DNA of 64,000 nt, taken from the NCBI RefSeq assembly GCF_011806425.1, contig NZ_JAATOV010000002.1, forward strand, positions 62,001 through 126,000. The letters run 5' to 3'. Positions within the stretch are counted from its first letter, which is position 1. The number at the start of each line of letters is the position of its first letter. This document shows positions 9,001 to 16,808 of this stretch, in pieces. The position numbers and the translations under genes are program-made. The stretch comes from Thalassospira lucentensis. Its GTDB lineage: Bacteria > Pseudomonadota > Alphaproteobacteria > Rhodospirillales > Thalassospiraceae. The notes beneath the pieces were generated by a model. That model saw only the letters and a program-made list of their open reading frames with translations. It ran no database searches and was not told the origin of the DNA.

Positions 9001-12000
9001 CGCTCTCGTATAAGTGCAGAACACCGTCCCCACCGGGATAAAGCGCGTATTCAATTGAGGCATAGCTCGAATCTTTAGCCGAAGAAGAAAGCCCAACCAT
9101 TCGATTGGAGTCTGTCTCAGTAGCGACGAGATATAACGAACCAGCTCCGACAAAGCTTTCTGAAGAATATGCACCGGCATTCCAATCTGTACCGCCCGAA
9201 GTTCTGCGCAATTGACCTATCTGCCCGGCTCCGTCTGTCTGGAGAGCATCCCCCAAGTCAGCAATGATTGCGTCAATTCCATACACACCGATCCGGACCG
9301 ACATCATAGCTTCTCGACTCAACCCATGTTCGTCGGTCACACGATAGGTAAAACTATCTTCCCCAACGTAACCTTCATTTGCAGTGAAGCTATATGTTCC
9401 ATCCGCATTTATCGTCACACTGCCGTTCGCAGGACCATCGACAAGCTCGAAGCTCAGCGCATCACCATCAACGTCAATACCGTGAAGCTTATGCTCAACG
9501 GTACCGGCTGCAGAAAGAACGATACGACCACCATAAACATCTGGGCGATTGTCAACCTCGATGGAAGCGACCGCAGAAGATGTCCCTCCTTGGCCATCGC
9601 TGATCTCATAGGTAAAGCTGTCAGTACCGTTAAAACCTTCTGGTGCTTTATAGCTGAAACTGCCATCCGCGTTGACTTCTACTGTAACACCCTGTGCCGT
9701 AACGTAGGAGGATGACGTCACCGCTATCGCGTCACCATCAACATCACTGTCATTCGCCAAAAGATTGAATATGTTCGTGCCGTTGACCTCAACAACAAAG
9801 CTGTCATTCTCTGCAACCGGCGCATCGTTGACCGAGGCAATATCAATGGTGACAATGCCGCTATCTTCGAACTCCCCATCCGATGCCACAAAGCTAATTT
9901 CGACGTTATCACCATGGAAATCAGTTGCGGGCAAGAATGTCCAGCTGCCATCGCCGTTATCCATAATTACGCCAAATTGCGGATCGACCGAAACCGATGT
10001 AATGCTTAACGGGTCACCATCGACATCACTACTATTGCTCAAAAGCTCTTGGGCAGTGAATGTCCGGCTGGTATCTTCGTTAATCGACCCAAAATCGACA
10101 TCGCCAACGACGGGCGCATCATTGGTCCCCTGAACTGTGACATCAAATGTGGACTGAGATACGCCACCGTGGCCATCACTAATGGTATAAGTGAAGCTTT
10201 CAACCACAATTTGCCCTGTTGAAAGCGCCTGTACCGCGGCACTGGCGTTATCAATTTGGTACACGTAGGTGCCATCGGAATTTAACAGAAGGCTGCCATA
10301 TGTTCCGACGATCGCCTGCCCGATAAGCTGCGCTTCGCCGTTTACTGAAACAACCTGCAGCGTATCGCTATCGGCGTCCGTGTCATTATCAAGAACATTA
10401 CCTGTCACCGGGGCTGTCGTGACATCTTCGGTGACTGTCACGACATCAGCTACGGCTGCTGGCGCATCGTTACGTCCCTCAATCGTTACAGTCGCAGATG
10501 CCCCAACAGAAACCCTGCTATCCGAAACCCAATAATCGACGTCAATGGTAACGCTCTCGCCATCGGCAAGATCATTAAACTGGCCAGGGTCTAAAACAAA
10601 AGCCCCCGTTTGAGGATCAATAGAATAATTCAGCGCACGGCCGTCAGATACGTTCACAACGACATTCTCAACACTCAATGCATCGCCATCAACATCTGAT
10701 GCATTTGAAAGGAGATCGACTGTGACAGTCGCTTGGTCTTCGTCACCACCCGCAACAACAACGCCATTAATTACTGGCGCATCATTTGTACCCTTCAGTG
10801 TGACATCTACAGTTGTCGTCGTCACCCCGCCATGGCCATCATCAATGCTGACATCAAAACTCTCGACCACCGTTTCGCCTTCTGCAAGACTATCCAGTGC
10901 GCCGTCAGAAACGACATAGTTCCATTCTATGATGCCCGTGTTACCGCCTATCGAGTCCCGGACTAGCGTTGCTGTCAGAGCGCCCTTATAGCCAGAAGGC
11001 GAGGCAACCGAAACAGTGTGACTGTCACTCAGATCAAGATCAGAAAATTCGATAGTACCTTCTGCAGTATGTTCGGTCACTCCCTCGCTAAGATCGCCCT
11101 CGGCAAGTTCGCTTATGAAGGCGCCGGACGGCGACGCCGAAATCTCGGGCGCATCATTGGTCCCGGTCAGAGTAACATCAACAGTTGTTATCGCTACTCC
11201 ACCATGACCGTCATCAATGCTGATTTCAAAGCTCTCCACCAGCGTTTCGCCTTTGGCAAGCTGCTCCAGTGCACCGTCAGAAACGCTATAGTTCCACTCA
11301 ACAACGCCTGTATTACCGTCCGTCGCAGCTTGCGCAAGTGTTGCGGTCAGTACGCCCTTTTGGCCTGAAGGTGCGGTAACCGAAACAGTGTGATCATCAC
11401 TCAGATCAAGATCAGAAAATTCGACGGTTCCATCTGCTGTGTGCTCTGTCGTTCCTTCAGCCGCATCACCATCGGCAAGCTCACTTATAACGGCACCTGG
11501 CGATGACACCAAAATCTCTGGCGCATCATTTTTACCAGTTATCGTAACGGTTACTTCTTTAGAGACCTCCGACCCTTCGTTATCGGCAAGGACCATCACA
11601 TAGGTTTCTGTAATGCTTTCTCCTACCCCTAAATACTCAATCGCAGCATCATTTACGTAATACTGCCAAAGTGCAGTTCCACTTCCATCACCGTTTGCCG
11701 GATCTAAAACAAAAGCCGTAAATGTTCCCAGAGATGAAGCAGGCTCTATAACCGAAATGCTGTGGGAGTGCTCTATGACTGTATCAGAAAATGAAATCCC
11801 TCCATAAGCCCCATGTGTGTTTTGCGCTTCTCCTGGAGCTCCATCTACCAATTCGTTAATCGTTCCAACATCTACGCCAGCGCCCCAAGCCGCCGTCGCA
11901 TCCCCGGCGCCAGTTAAAGTGATATCGACAGTTGTCGTCGTAACCCCACCATGGCCGTCATCAATACTGACTTCAAAGGTTTCGACCAGCGTTTCGCCTT

Positions 12001-12664
12001 CAGAAAGGTCATCCAGTGCACCGTCAGAAACGACATAGTTCCACTCAATGACACCGGTGCCGTTGGCGGCCAGCGTTGCTGTCAAAATACCCCTATGGTC
12101 AGAAGGCGTCTCAACCGACACAGTGTGATCGTCACTCAGATCAAGATCAGAGAATTCGACAGTCCCGCCAGCGGCATGCTCAGTCGCTCCCTCGCCCGCG
12201 TCGCCATCGGCAAGTTCGCTGATCATGGCGCCGGGCGACGAAACCACAATCTCTGGCGCATCGTTTTTCCCGGTTATTGTGACGGTGACCTCCTTGGATA
12301 TCTCCGCGCCATTGTCATCGGTAAGAACCATCACATAAGTTTCGGTGATACTTTCTCCGGCCCCTAAATACTCAATCGCAGCGTCGTTAACGTGATATTG
12401 CCAAAGTGCACTTCCATTTCCATCACCGTTTGCCGGATCTAGAATAAAAGCGGTAAATGTTCCCAGAGATGAAGTCGGCTCAACAAACGAAAGGCTGTGC
12501 GAATGCTCCAGAACCGTATCATCAAATGAAATCACCCCAGCAGACGCATGAGTATTTTGTGTTTCCCCCGCGGCACCATCTGCGAGTTCGTTAATCTTAC
12601 CGGTATCAGAACCAGCCCCCCAAACCGCAGTTGCATCGATGTTATCGTTCTGTTGATCTGCCAT
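6086..12664 (-). CDS. Giant VCBS/cadherin-like RTX protein, probable type I-secreted adhesin
   Basis: A 2192-residue acidic protein without a classical signal peptide. In order: VCBS-type repeats (about 10-630); further VCBS and tandem-95/cadherin-like domains with the boundary motif NDAP (about 630-1040); three composite units (about 1045-2070), each with a cadherin-like domain (opening GGRIVLS), a SPRY/lectin-like module with a YSKNG-type core (YKQNG in the third), and RTX nonapeptides of the GGDDML/GNDVL kind; then a C-terminal RTX-associated region (LLGSDDRLTVADWFDG). These features mark a calcium-binding protein exported by type I secretion, used for adhesion or biofilm. No type I exporter gene is in the window. 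AGGGGGG precedes the start. Confidence 0.88.
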   Translation of the reverse strand: MADQQNDNIDATAVWGAGSDTGKINELADGAAGETQNTHASAGVISFDDTVLEHSHSLSFVEPTSSLGTFTAFILDPANGDGNGSALWQYHVNDAAIEYLGAGESITETYVMVLTDDNGAEISKEVTVTITGKNDAPEIVVSSPGAMISELADGDAGEGATEHAAGGTVEFSDLDLSDDHTVSVETPSDHRGILTATLAANGTGVIEWNYVVSDGALDDLSEGETLVETFEVSIDDGHGGVTTTTVDITLTGAGDATAAWGAGVDVGTINELVDGAPGEAQNTHGAYGGISFSDTVIEHSHSISVIEPASSLGTFTAFVLDPANGDGSGTALWQYYVNDAAIEYLGVGESITETYVMVLADNEGSEVSKEVTVTITGKNDAPEILVSSPGAVISELADGDAAEGTTEHTADGTVEFSDLDLSDDHTVSVTAPSGQKGVLTATLAQAATDGNTGVVEWNYSVSDGALEQLAKGETLVESFEISIDDGHGGVAITTVDVTLTGTNDAPEISASPSGAFISELAEGDLSEGVTEHTAEGTIEFSDLDLSDSHTVSVASPSGYKGALTATLVRDSIGGNTGIIEWNYVVSDGALDSLAEGETVVESFDVSIDDGHGGVTTTTVDVTLKGTNDAPVINGVVVAGGDEDQATVTVDLLSNASDVDGDALSVENVVVNVSDGRALNYSIDPQTGAFVLDPGQFNDLADGESVTIDVDYWVSDSRVSVGASATVTIEGRNDAPAAVADVVTVTEDVTTAPVTGNVLDNDTDADSDTLQVVSVNGEAQLIGQAIVGTYGSLLLNSDGTYVYQIDNASAAVQALSTGQIVVESFTYTISDGHGGVSQSTFDVTVQGTNDAPVVGDVDFGSINEDTSRTFTAQELLSNSSDVDGDPLSITSVSVDPQFGVIMDNGDGSWTFLPATDFHGDNVEISFVASDGEFEDSGIVTIDIASVNDAPVAENDSFVVEVNGTNIFNLLANDSDVDGDAIAVTSSSYVTAQGVTVEVNADGSFSYKAPEGFNGTDSFTYEISDGQGGTSSAVASIEVDNRPDVYGGRIVLSAAGTVEHKLHGIDVDGDALSFELVDGPANGSVTINADGTYSFTANEGYVGEDSFTYRVTDEHGLSREAMMSVRIGVYGIDAIIADLGDALQTDGAGQIGQLRRTSGGTDWNAGAYSSESFVGAGSLYLVATETDSNRMVGLSSSAKDSSYASIEYALYPGGDGVLHLYESGAYLGGLGGYYQTGDVFSVERDAEGIVRYSKNGTVFYTSTVLADPTIPLFADVSINNTGTTIGEVTLSVDDSPEIPVSWVADDNVAIDPLGDDSSTDYADIDGTQGNDVLEGTALEDTLRGASGDDLLKGLGGDDMIDGGEGYDQAVFSGILSDYAIEDNGDGSLTIRDLNASDGDDGSDVVNSVEELVFADGTYTVDESNHGPTAAGGRIVLTKAGTVEHKLHGVDVDGDALSFELVDGPANGSVTINADGTYSFTANEGYVGEDSFTYRVTDEHGLSREGMVSVDVGNYSDLGDTLTKTGGGSAWNAGASSTENFVGAGILSVVATETDSDVIIGLSSSVGDASYTSIEYGLYLLPNGLLRVCENGFGVGAVGRYETGDILSVGRNESGNVTYSKNGEIFYTSQVLSDTEAPLFVDASFYQEGATVGDVTLAIGDSEPSQINWVPDANVTVSGTPVLDGTQGNDVLEAGTRSSTLNAGAGDDILKSGAGNDTLLGGNGDDQAVFSGNLSDYAIEDNGDGSLTVRDLNASDGDDGSDIVSGVEELVFADGTYTVDESYHGPSAEGGRIVLSEAGTVEHKLHGLDVDGDGLNFELVDGPANGSVTINADGTYSFTANEGYAGEDSFSYRVTDEHGLSQTAIMDVSVGIVTGDLTKTSVVDEWETVSSSQTFNGAGALTFVVTDSPMMIGFSDAEITNDMFNYGFRVLHNPPLNQLAAVDEGTYYGIPDRIVGAYEFGDVLSVERLETGAVVYKQNGNILYTSEYVSDISKPITVNAYLALGGTTIGEVTFVPSEGEEQSVDWIANASLEGSVTEEGTSGNDVISGGGLSDTLTGSGGDDLLSGGEGADTFVFGVDDGADQITDADHDDVIEIKSGLEAEDIWLFKENDDLVVQLLGSDDRLTVADWFDGTGQHQVDHIELGNGASLAGGNVQSLVDAMSVFGVEDVSTDSIDQTSADYNNLQVVIASNWQS
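6440..7307 (-). repeat. RTX gene composite repeat, copy III (last in protein)
   Basis: This is the third copy of the cadherin-like + lectin-like + RTX unit. It is the most diverged: its lectin-like part starts LTKTSVVDEW rather than the SAWNAG form, and it leads into the C-terminal RTX block. The copies share near-identical stretches such as ATCGTCACACTGCC at 7185, 8259 and 9411. Confidence 0.6.
7308..8380 (-). repeat. RTX gene composite repeat, copy II
   Basis: The middle copy of the roughly 1.1-kb unit, 1073 bp long. It encodes a cadherin-like domain (SFELVDGPANGSVTINADG region), a lectin-like module with YSKNGEIFYTS, and an RTX segment ending YTVDES. It is closely similar to copy I at the DNA level. 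Confidence 0.7.
8381..9532 (-). repeat. RTX gene composite repeat, copy I (first in protein)
   Basis: The first copy of the unit in protein order, 1152 bp. It begins at GGRIVLS after the tandem-95-like domains and runs through a lectin-like module (YSKNGTVFYTS) into RTX nonapeptides. The regular spacing of copies I and II argues for unit duplication rather than independent domain gain. Confidence 0.7.
11156..12637 (-). repeat. Tandem duplication of a two-domain VCBS unit at the RTX N-terminus
   Basis: Residues 10-254 and 255-503 are two copies of one unit. Each begins DATAxWGAGxDxGxINELxDG, continues through an SSLGTFTAF segment, and has a second VCBS domain opening APEIxVSSPGA. A third copy of the second half only follows at about residue 504. 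High similarity at both DNA and protein level suggests recent amplification. Confidence 0.75.
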
Positions 12665-12916
12665 GACAGTCCCCCCTGAAGCGCCACTAATTTATGAATG
12701 CAAGTTGCAACACCCCAAACGGAAGCCGCTACCTATCTGAATTTAATGGACATTATTAATACGAACATTGCGAAGTATGTCACGCATTAAACAGCCATCG
12801 CACACTTTAAAGTTTAGTGATACATTTTGATAAAATTAAAAAGATAGCTATAATTAACAGTTTTCAACCAATTTTTTGCTTGTATTCAGACGGGTACAAA
12901 CAAACGCTCCAGATCG
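12665..12916. promoter_or_regulatory. AT-rich region upstream of the RTX gene
   Basis: About 250 bp that is clearly more AT-rich than the surroundings, especially 12720-12900. It holds no gene and should contain the RTX gene promoter and its control sites. AT-rich upstream DNA is a common target for nucleoid proteins that silence adhesin genes. That is inference. Confidence 0.4.
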
Positions 12917-12950
12917 CAAAAGCCCCGCAGCAGTGCTGCGGGGCTTTTGC
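12917..12950. terminator. Terminator nearly identical to the one at 6033
   Basis: The stem GCCCCGCAGC/GCTGCGGGGC is flanked by AAAA and TTTT and matches the 6033-6066 terminator in about 30 of 31 bases. It lies 30 bp past the stop of the minus-strand lipoprotein gene and so ends that transcript. Confidence 0.85.
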
Positions 12951-12979
12951 GTTGTCATTGATGGGCGTCACAGCGTTCG

Positions 12980-14545
12980 CTAGCTTGTGCAGCGATTGTG
13001 CGACAACCACCCGATAAAGACGCCGTCTTTTTCAAGACGCTCGTGTTTAAAGCATTCACCGCTTGGATAGGCACCATTGGCCGGGGTGAAGCGAACGGTG
13101 TTTTCGCCCGGCAAAATGTTTGTCGTCGCCTCGACCATTTCGGTATGGGCTGTGCCCATGCCATCTGTCGGGGCAAGGCAATCATAGCGCCCGCCGGTGC
13201 CATTGATTGTGCGGACTTTGACCATGCCGTGATCGGTCGGCGCTGCTTTGAGGACAGATGTAAAATCACCGGTATTTTCCGCCAGACAGACCGTGATCGC
13301 AGGCCAGATATCATCAAAGTCCCGCGTCCAAACGTCGCCGTTTGCGACCTTTAGGTCCCCGGTTGTTACCAACGGAAAATCGCCCGGTGCCAAGGCCAGC
13401 GAAATTGGATCGGCTGATACCGCACACCGGGTCGAACCCATCGGGGTTTTCAAGGTGAGTTCTTGGCCTTTGCCACGCAAATCATATTGATCATTGGCGT
13501 ATTGATAGCCCGATGCCGTGCGTTTTTGCTTTAACACCATCGGTTCGCGGCCCAAAAACTCGACAACAGCCGTATCGGCCTGCGCATCAAAGCGTACCGA
13601 AAACCGCCCCTTGTCTTCGCAAACAAAAACCTGCGGCCCGGCAAGGGGCATTGCGCTGTTTTCACTCAGCTTGGCGTCGATACGCGAAAGGGCCACCTTG
13701 CTTTGTGCCAGTGCGGCGCTGATTTCATGCTCGTCGGCTTCGCTCGGTTGGCCGTTGACGGTTTTGCTGCCTTCGGAAAAACGCCCCATGGCAAAATCAA
13801 GTTCAACCCGATAGCGCAGAACGTTTTGCGGCGATGTGCCACCAAAATTGGTGCGTTCAGCCTGTTCGACAAAGCGCAGAAGCTTGCCATTGCGATAATA
13901 GAATTTCACATCCGCCTTGCCATAGTCGCCAAGATCACGGTGTTCTTTGACAAAGACCGGCTCGTCATCGGTGGTGACATAGGCCTTGTATTTGACCTTG
14001 TTATCGCCGTCGCGATATTGGCCCGGAATCATGCGCAAATCGCCAAGGCGGCGTTCAATCGCCGCAACATCGCGGGACACGTCCGATCCATCGGATTTGC
14101 GTGCGCCATCGGACATCGGACGCGCCACGGGCTTGACCAGAATATCGACATTGCTTGGCGCATTTTTGGTAATGACCGGATAGGCCTGATCACTGCGAAA
14201 AACGCGATCGCCATTCTGATTGATAATCGATGCTTCGATCACATAGGTGTGGTTTGCCTCGATCTTGGCGGGATCATAAGGCAGGCTAAAGGACATTGGC
14301 GGGCTAGCGACCTGTGTTGTCAGGGACGCGATTACCGTTGCCGGTGCATCGGCGCGCGAAACATCCAAAATCCGTAAAACCAGATCGTTGCTGTCAGGTG
14401 CCAACGCAATGCGTTCGCGGTAGGTTACCGTGCCGGTAACCTTGGTCGTATTAGATTGCAGGATCGCACATCCCGCCATTAGCATAACCATGCCAATGGC
14501 GCAGATCGTCCGAACCGATCCCCATAGAGAAGAAAATCGTGTCAT
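12980..14545 (-). CDS. YbaY-MliC fusion lipoprotein
   Basis: A 521-residue predicted lipoprotein. The start at 14545 gives a signal peptide ending in the lipobox LMAGC near residue 25; the frame is open further up to a TTG at 14650. A YbaY-like domain (about 30-145; VTGTVTYRERIAL, RADAP, SLPYDP) is followed by a linker and a middle domain. An MliC-like lysozyme-inhibitor domain comes next (about 305-375; FVCEDKGRFSVRF, VLKQKRTASGYQY), with an uncharacterised Cys-containing tail. MliC proteins block C-type lysozyme at the outer membrane. It sits 105 bp after the sugar ABC ATPase gene and may have its own promoter. Confidence 0.72.
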   Translation of the reverse strand: MTRFSSLWGSVRTICAIGMVMLMAGCAILQSNTTKVTGTVTYRERIALAPDSNDLVLRILDVSRADAPATVIASLTTQVASPPMSFSLPYDPAKIEANHTYVIEASIINQNGDRVFRSDQAYPVITKNAPSNVDILVKPVARPMSDGARKSDGSDVSRDVAAIERRLGDLRMIPGQYRDGDNKVKYKAYVTTDDEPVFVKEHRDLGDYGKADVKFYYRNGKLLRFVEQAERTNFGGTSPQNVLRYRVELDFAMGRFSEGSKTVNGQPSEADEHEISAALAQSKVALSRIDAKLSENSAMPLAGPQVFVCEDKGRFSVRFDAQADTAVVEFLGREPMVLKQKRTASGYQYANDQYDLRGKGQELTLKTPMGSTRCAVSADPISLALAPGDFPLVTTGDLKVANGDVWTRDFDDIWPAITVCLAENTGDFTSVLKAAPTDHGMVKVRTINGTGGRYDCLAPTDGMGTAHTEMVEATTNILPGENTVRFTPANGAYPSGECFKHERLEKDGVFIGWLSHNRCTS

Positions 14546-14650
14546 TAAGGCCCCGGTTTGCTCGTATTTTAAGGCGACGTTTATGGTACGTCTGTTGATC
14601 GTGCCGCCAAATATACCTGAAACCAAGGCCAAAAATAGGCAAAACCGCAA

Positions 14651-15742
14651 TCAGATGGCGATCTTATTCATCCTTTTGCCGTCTTGGCCAAACAAATGCC
14701 ATGCATTGGCATCCGCATTGGTCAAAGACAGCTGATCGCCAATCGATACCCGCACAATCCCGGCAAGCCGAACATTGATGTCAATCTGATCGGGCGCGCC
14801 GATGCCGCAATGAAGCTGCACAAAGGTATCTGAGCCCAAATGTTCAACCGACAGAACCGTGCCCGTAAGCGCCGCGTCCGCCGCGCTATCGCATAAAACC
14901 AGATGTTCGGGCCGTGCACCAACCGTCACCGATTGGTTTGGCGCACAGCCATCATCGATCAAAACCGCCTGCCCGGTCGGCATGATGACACGACCAGCAT
15001 CATCGGTTTGCGCTGGCCAGAAGTTCATTTTCGGCGATCCGATAAAGCCCGCCACAAACTGATTTACCGGGGCCAAATACAAATCCAGTGGCGATCCAAC
15101 CTGTTCGACAATGCCATCACGCAGAACGACGATCCGATCCGCCATGGTCATGGCTTCGACCTGATCATGGGTGACGTAAATCATGGTGGCGGACAATTGC
15201 CGGTGCAGGCGGGCCAGTTCCATGCGCATATCAACGCGAAGGGCGGCATCAAGGTTCGATAACGGTTCATCAAGCAAAATGATCTTGGGATCACGGGCCA
15301 AAGCCCGGCCAATCGCCACACGTTGGCGTTGCCCACCCGAAAGCTGTTTTGGGGTGCGATCAAACAGTGGCAAAAGCTGCAACACTTCGCCGATTTCGCG
15401 GATTTTGGTTGCGATATCGGCCTTTGACCATCCCGCCATTTTAAGGGGGAAACCAATATTTTCCGCCACCGTCATATGCGGATAAAGCGCATAGGATTGA
15501 AACACCATGGCAATATCGCGATCCGATGCTGGCAGGGGATCAACCCGCTTATCGCCGAGATGAATTTCACCGGCTGTGATTTCTTCAAGCCCGGAGATCA
15601 TGCGCAACAGCGTTGATTTGCCACAGCCCGATGGCCCGACAAACACAACCAATTCGCCGTCTTCGACCTTAAGATCAACACCCTTGATGATGTTGGCCTC
15701 GCCAAATGCCTTGGTCACGTTAAACAAAGATACCGATGACAT
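14651..15742 (-). CDS. Sugar ABC transporter ATPase (MalK/UgpC family)
   Basis: A 363-residue ATPase of a carbohydrate importer. Walker A is GPSGCGKST near residues 36-44; then the Q-loop, the signature LSGGQRQRVAIGRAL, Walker B IILLDEPLSNLD and the switch His (VTHDQ) follow. The C-terminal third is the OB-fold regulatory region with FIGSPKMNF, as in MalK/MsmK. The start is MSSVSLF at 15742, one base past the end of the upstream kinase gene. An upstream in-frame extension lies inside that kinase gene and is rejected. It is the last gene of the importer operon. Confidence 0.92.
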   Translation of the reverse strand: MSSVSLFNVTKAFGEANIIKGVDLKVEDGELVVFVGPSGCGKSTLLRMISGLEEITAGEIHLGDKRVDPLPASDRDIAMVFQSYALYPHMTVAENIGFPLKMAGWSKADIATKIREIGEVLQLLPLFDRTPKQLSGGQRQRVAIGRALARDPKIILLDEPLSNLDAALRVDMRMELARLHRQLSATMIYVTHDQVEAMTMADRIVVLRDGIVEQVGSPLDLYLAPVNQFVAGFIGSPKMNFWPAQTDDAGRVIMPTGQAVLIDDGCAPNQSVTVGARPEHLVLCDSAADAALTGTVLSVEHLGSDTFVQLHCGIGAPDQIDINVRLAGIVRVSIGDQLSLTNADANAWHLFGQDGKRMNKIAI

Positions 15743-15743
15743 T

Positions 15744-16808
15744 TTAGCTGTTCTCCACTTGGTCGAAGGTTTGCGTATGCATTTGTACTGGCGTGTTTTT
15801 GCCACCGGCCAAGGTGGCGGCAACATCGGTGCGAAGATCGGAAAGTTCGGGATATCGGCGCGGTTGGCTTGCGATCGCCTTTCCGGCGACGTCAATTCCA
15901 GCCCGAAGGGCGTTTTCAAGATCGGCATTTTGTTGCAACGCCATCAAGAACCCGGCGTTAAAGCAATCGCCCGCCCCGACCGTATCGACAACATCCACAT
16001 GTTCGGGCACCGGTACATGGGTGATTGCGCCATGGGAAAAGGCCGTCGCACCAGACGCACCGCGTTTAATCACAATGATCGCATCGTCATGCAGCTTGTC
16101 GGCAATCCTGGCCAATGCCCCATCGACATCACCGTCGAAATCGGCAACCGAAATGCCAAGAATGCCCGCGGCCTCTGCATCATTGATCAACAGCACATCC
16201 ACATGTCCAAGCCAGCTTTCAAGATGGGCTTGGACCGCGTTGCTCCAGCCGCCGGTGGGCCATGCGGTATCAAGGGCGACAATCGCGCCAGCTTGGCGCA
16301 GTTCGGCCAGGATATCGGCGCAATCAGGCAAAAGACGCGGCATCAGGAAAGACCCAACCACCAGCGCAATCGCCCCATCAAGCTTAATCCCGCGCAGCAT
16401 CGCGCGCACCATATCGGCATCAAAGACCGAGCTGTGGCCTTCGTTTGACAGGAAGGTACGTTCTTTGTCCGCATGGGTCATACCGATGGTAACGGAAGTA
16501 ACGGTCTGGCTTCTGTGCCAGTGATCGGCCAAGGCACCGAACTGACCTTGCAGCCAATCGCCCATGGCATCATCACCGACATTGACCACCATATGCTGGT
16601 GCGCACCAAGCGCTTTAAGGGCGGCACCAAAATTGCCAAGGCCACCGCCCACCCGCATTTCATAATCGGGATAAACCGTTTCTGTGCCCGGATCGGGCCA
16701 ATGGGTAACCGGGCCCATCAATTGATCGACATTGATCGTGCCAATCGAAATGATCGGGCGTTGCGGGTTGGGGCGCAGGCCGGATTTGAATTTCAACACG
16801 GTGCTCAT
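15744..16808 (-). CDS. PfkB-family sugar kinase
   Basis: A 354-residue ribokinase-fold kinase. N-terminal substrate-binding segment: RVGGGLGNFGAALKALGA (residues about 50-70). C-terminal PfkB signature: DTVGAGDCFNAGF with catalytic Asp281. It overlaps the upstream permease by 4 bp (ATGA), so it is part of the sugar ABC operon and likely phosphorylates the imported sugar or a derivative. Fructose-, ribose- or keto-sugar kinases all share these motifs, so the substrate is open. Confidence 0.88.
   Translation of the reverse strand: MSTVLKFKSGLRPNPQRPIISIGTINVDQLMGPVTHWPDPGTETVYPDYEMRVGGGLGNFGAALKALGAHQHMVVNVGDDAMGDWLQGQFGALADHWHRSQTVTSVTIGMTHADKERTFLSNEGHSSVFDADMVRAMLRGIKLDGAIALVVGSFLMPRLLPDCADILAELRQAGAIVALDTAWPTGGWSNAVQAHLESWLGHVDVLLINDAEAAGILGISVADFDGDVDGALARIADKLHDDAIIVIKRGASGATAFSHGAITHVPVPEHVDVVDTVGAGDCFNAGFLMALQQNADLENALRAGIDVAGKAIASQPRRYPELSDLRTDVAATLAGGKNTPVQMHTQTFDQVENS

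Noticed and set aside
6440-9532. Regular repeats that might suggest a CRISPR-like array
   Set aside because: The repeats are about 1.1 kb, in frame and protein coding; no short repeat-spacer pattern exists.
13703-14377. Open frame antisense to the YbaY-MliC lipoprotein gene
   Set aside because: It overlaps a gene with clear domains and a signal peptide, and shows no domain itself.
15576-16448. Open frame antisense across the ABC ATPase and PfkB genes
   Set aside because: Both sense genes have strong motifs; the antisense product has none.
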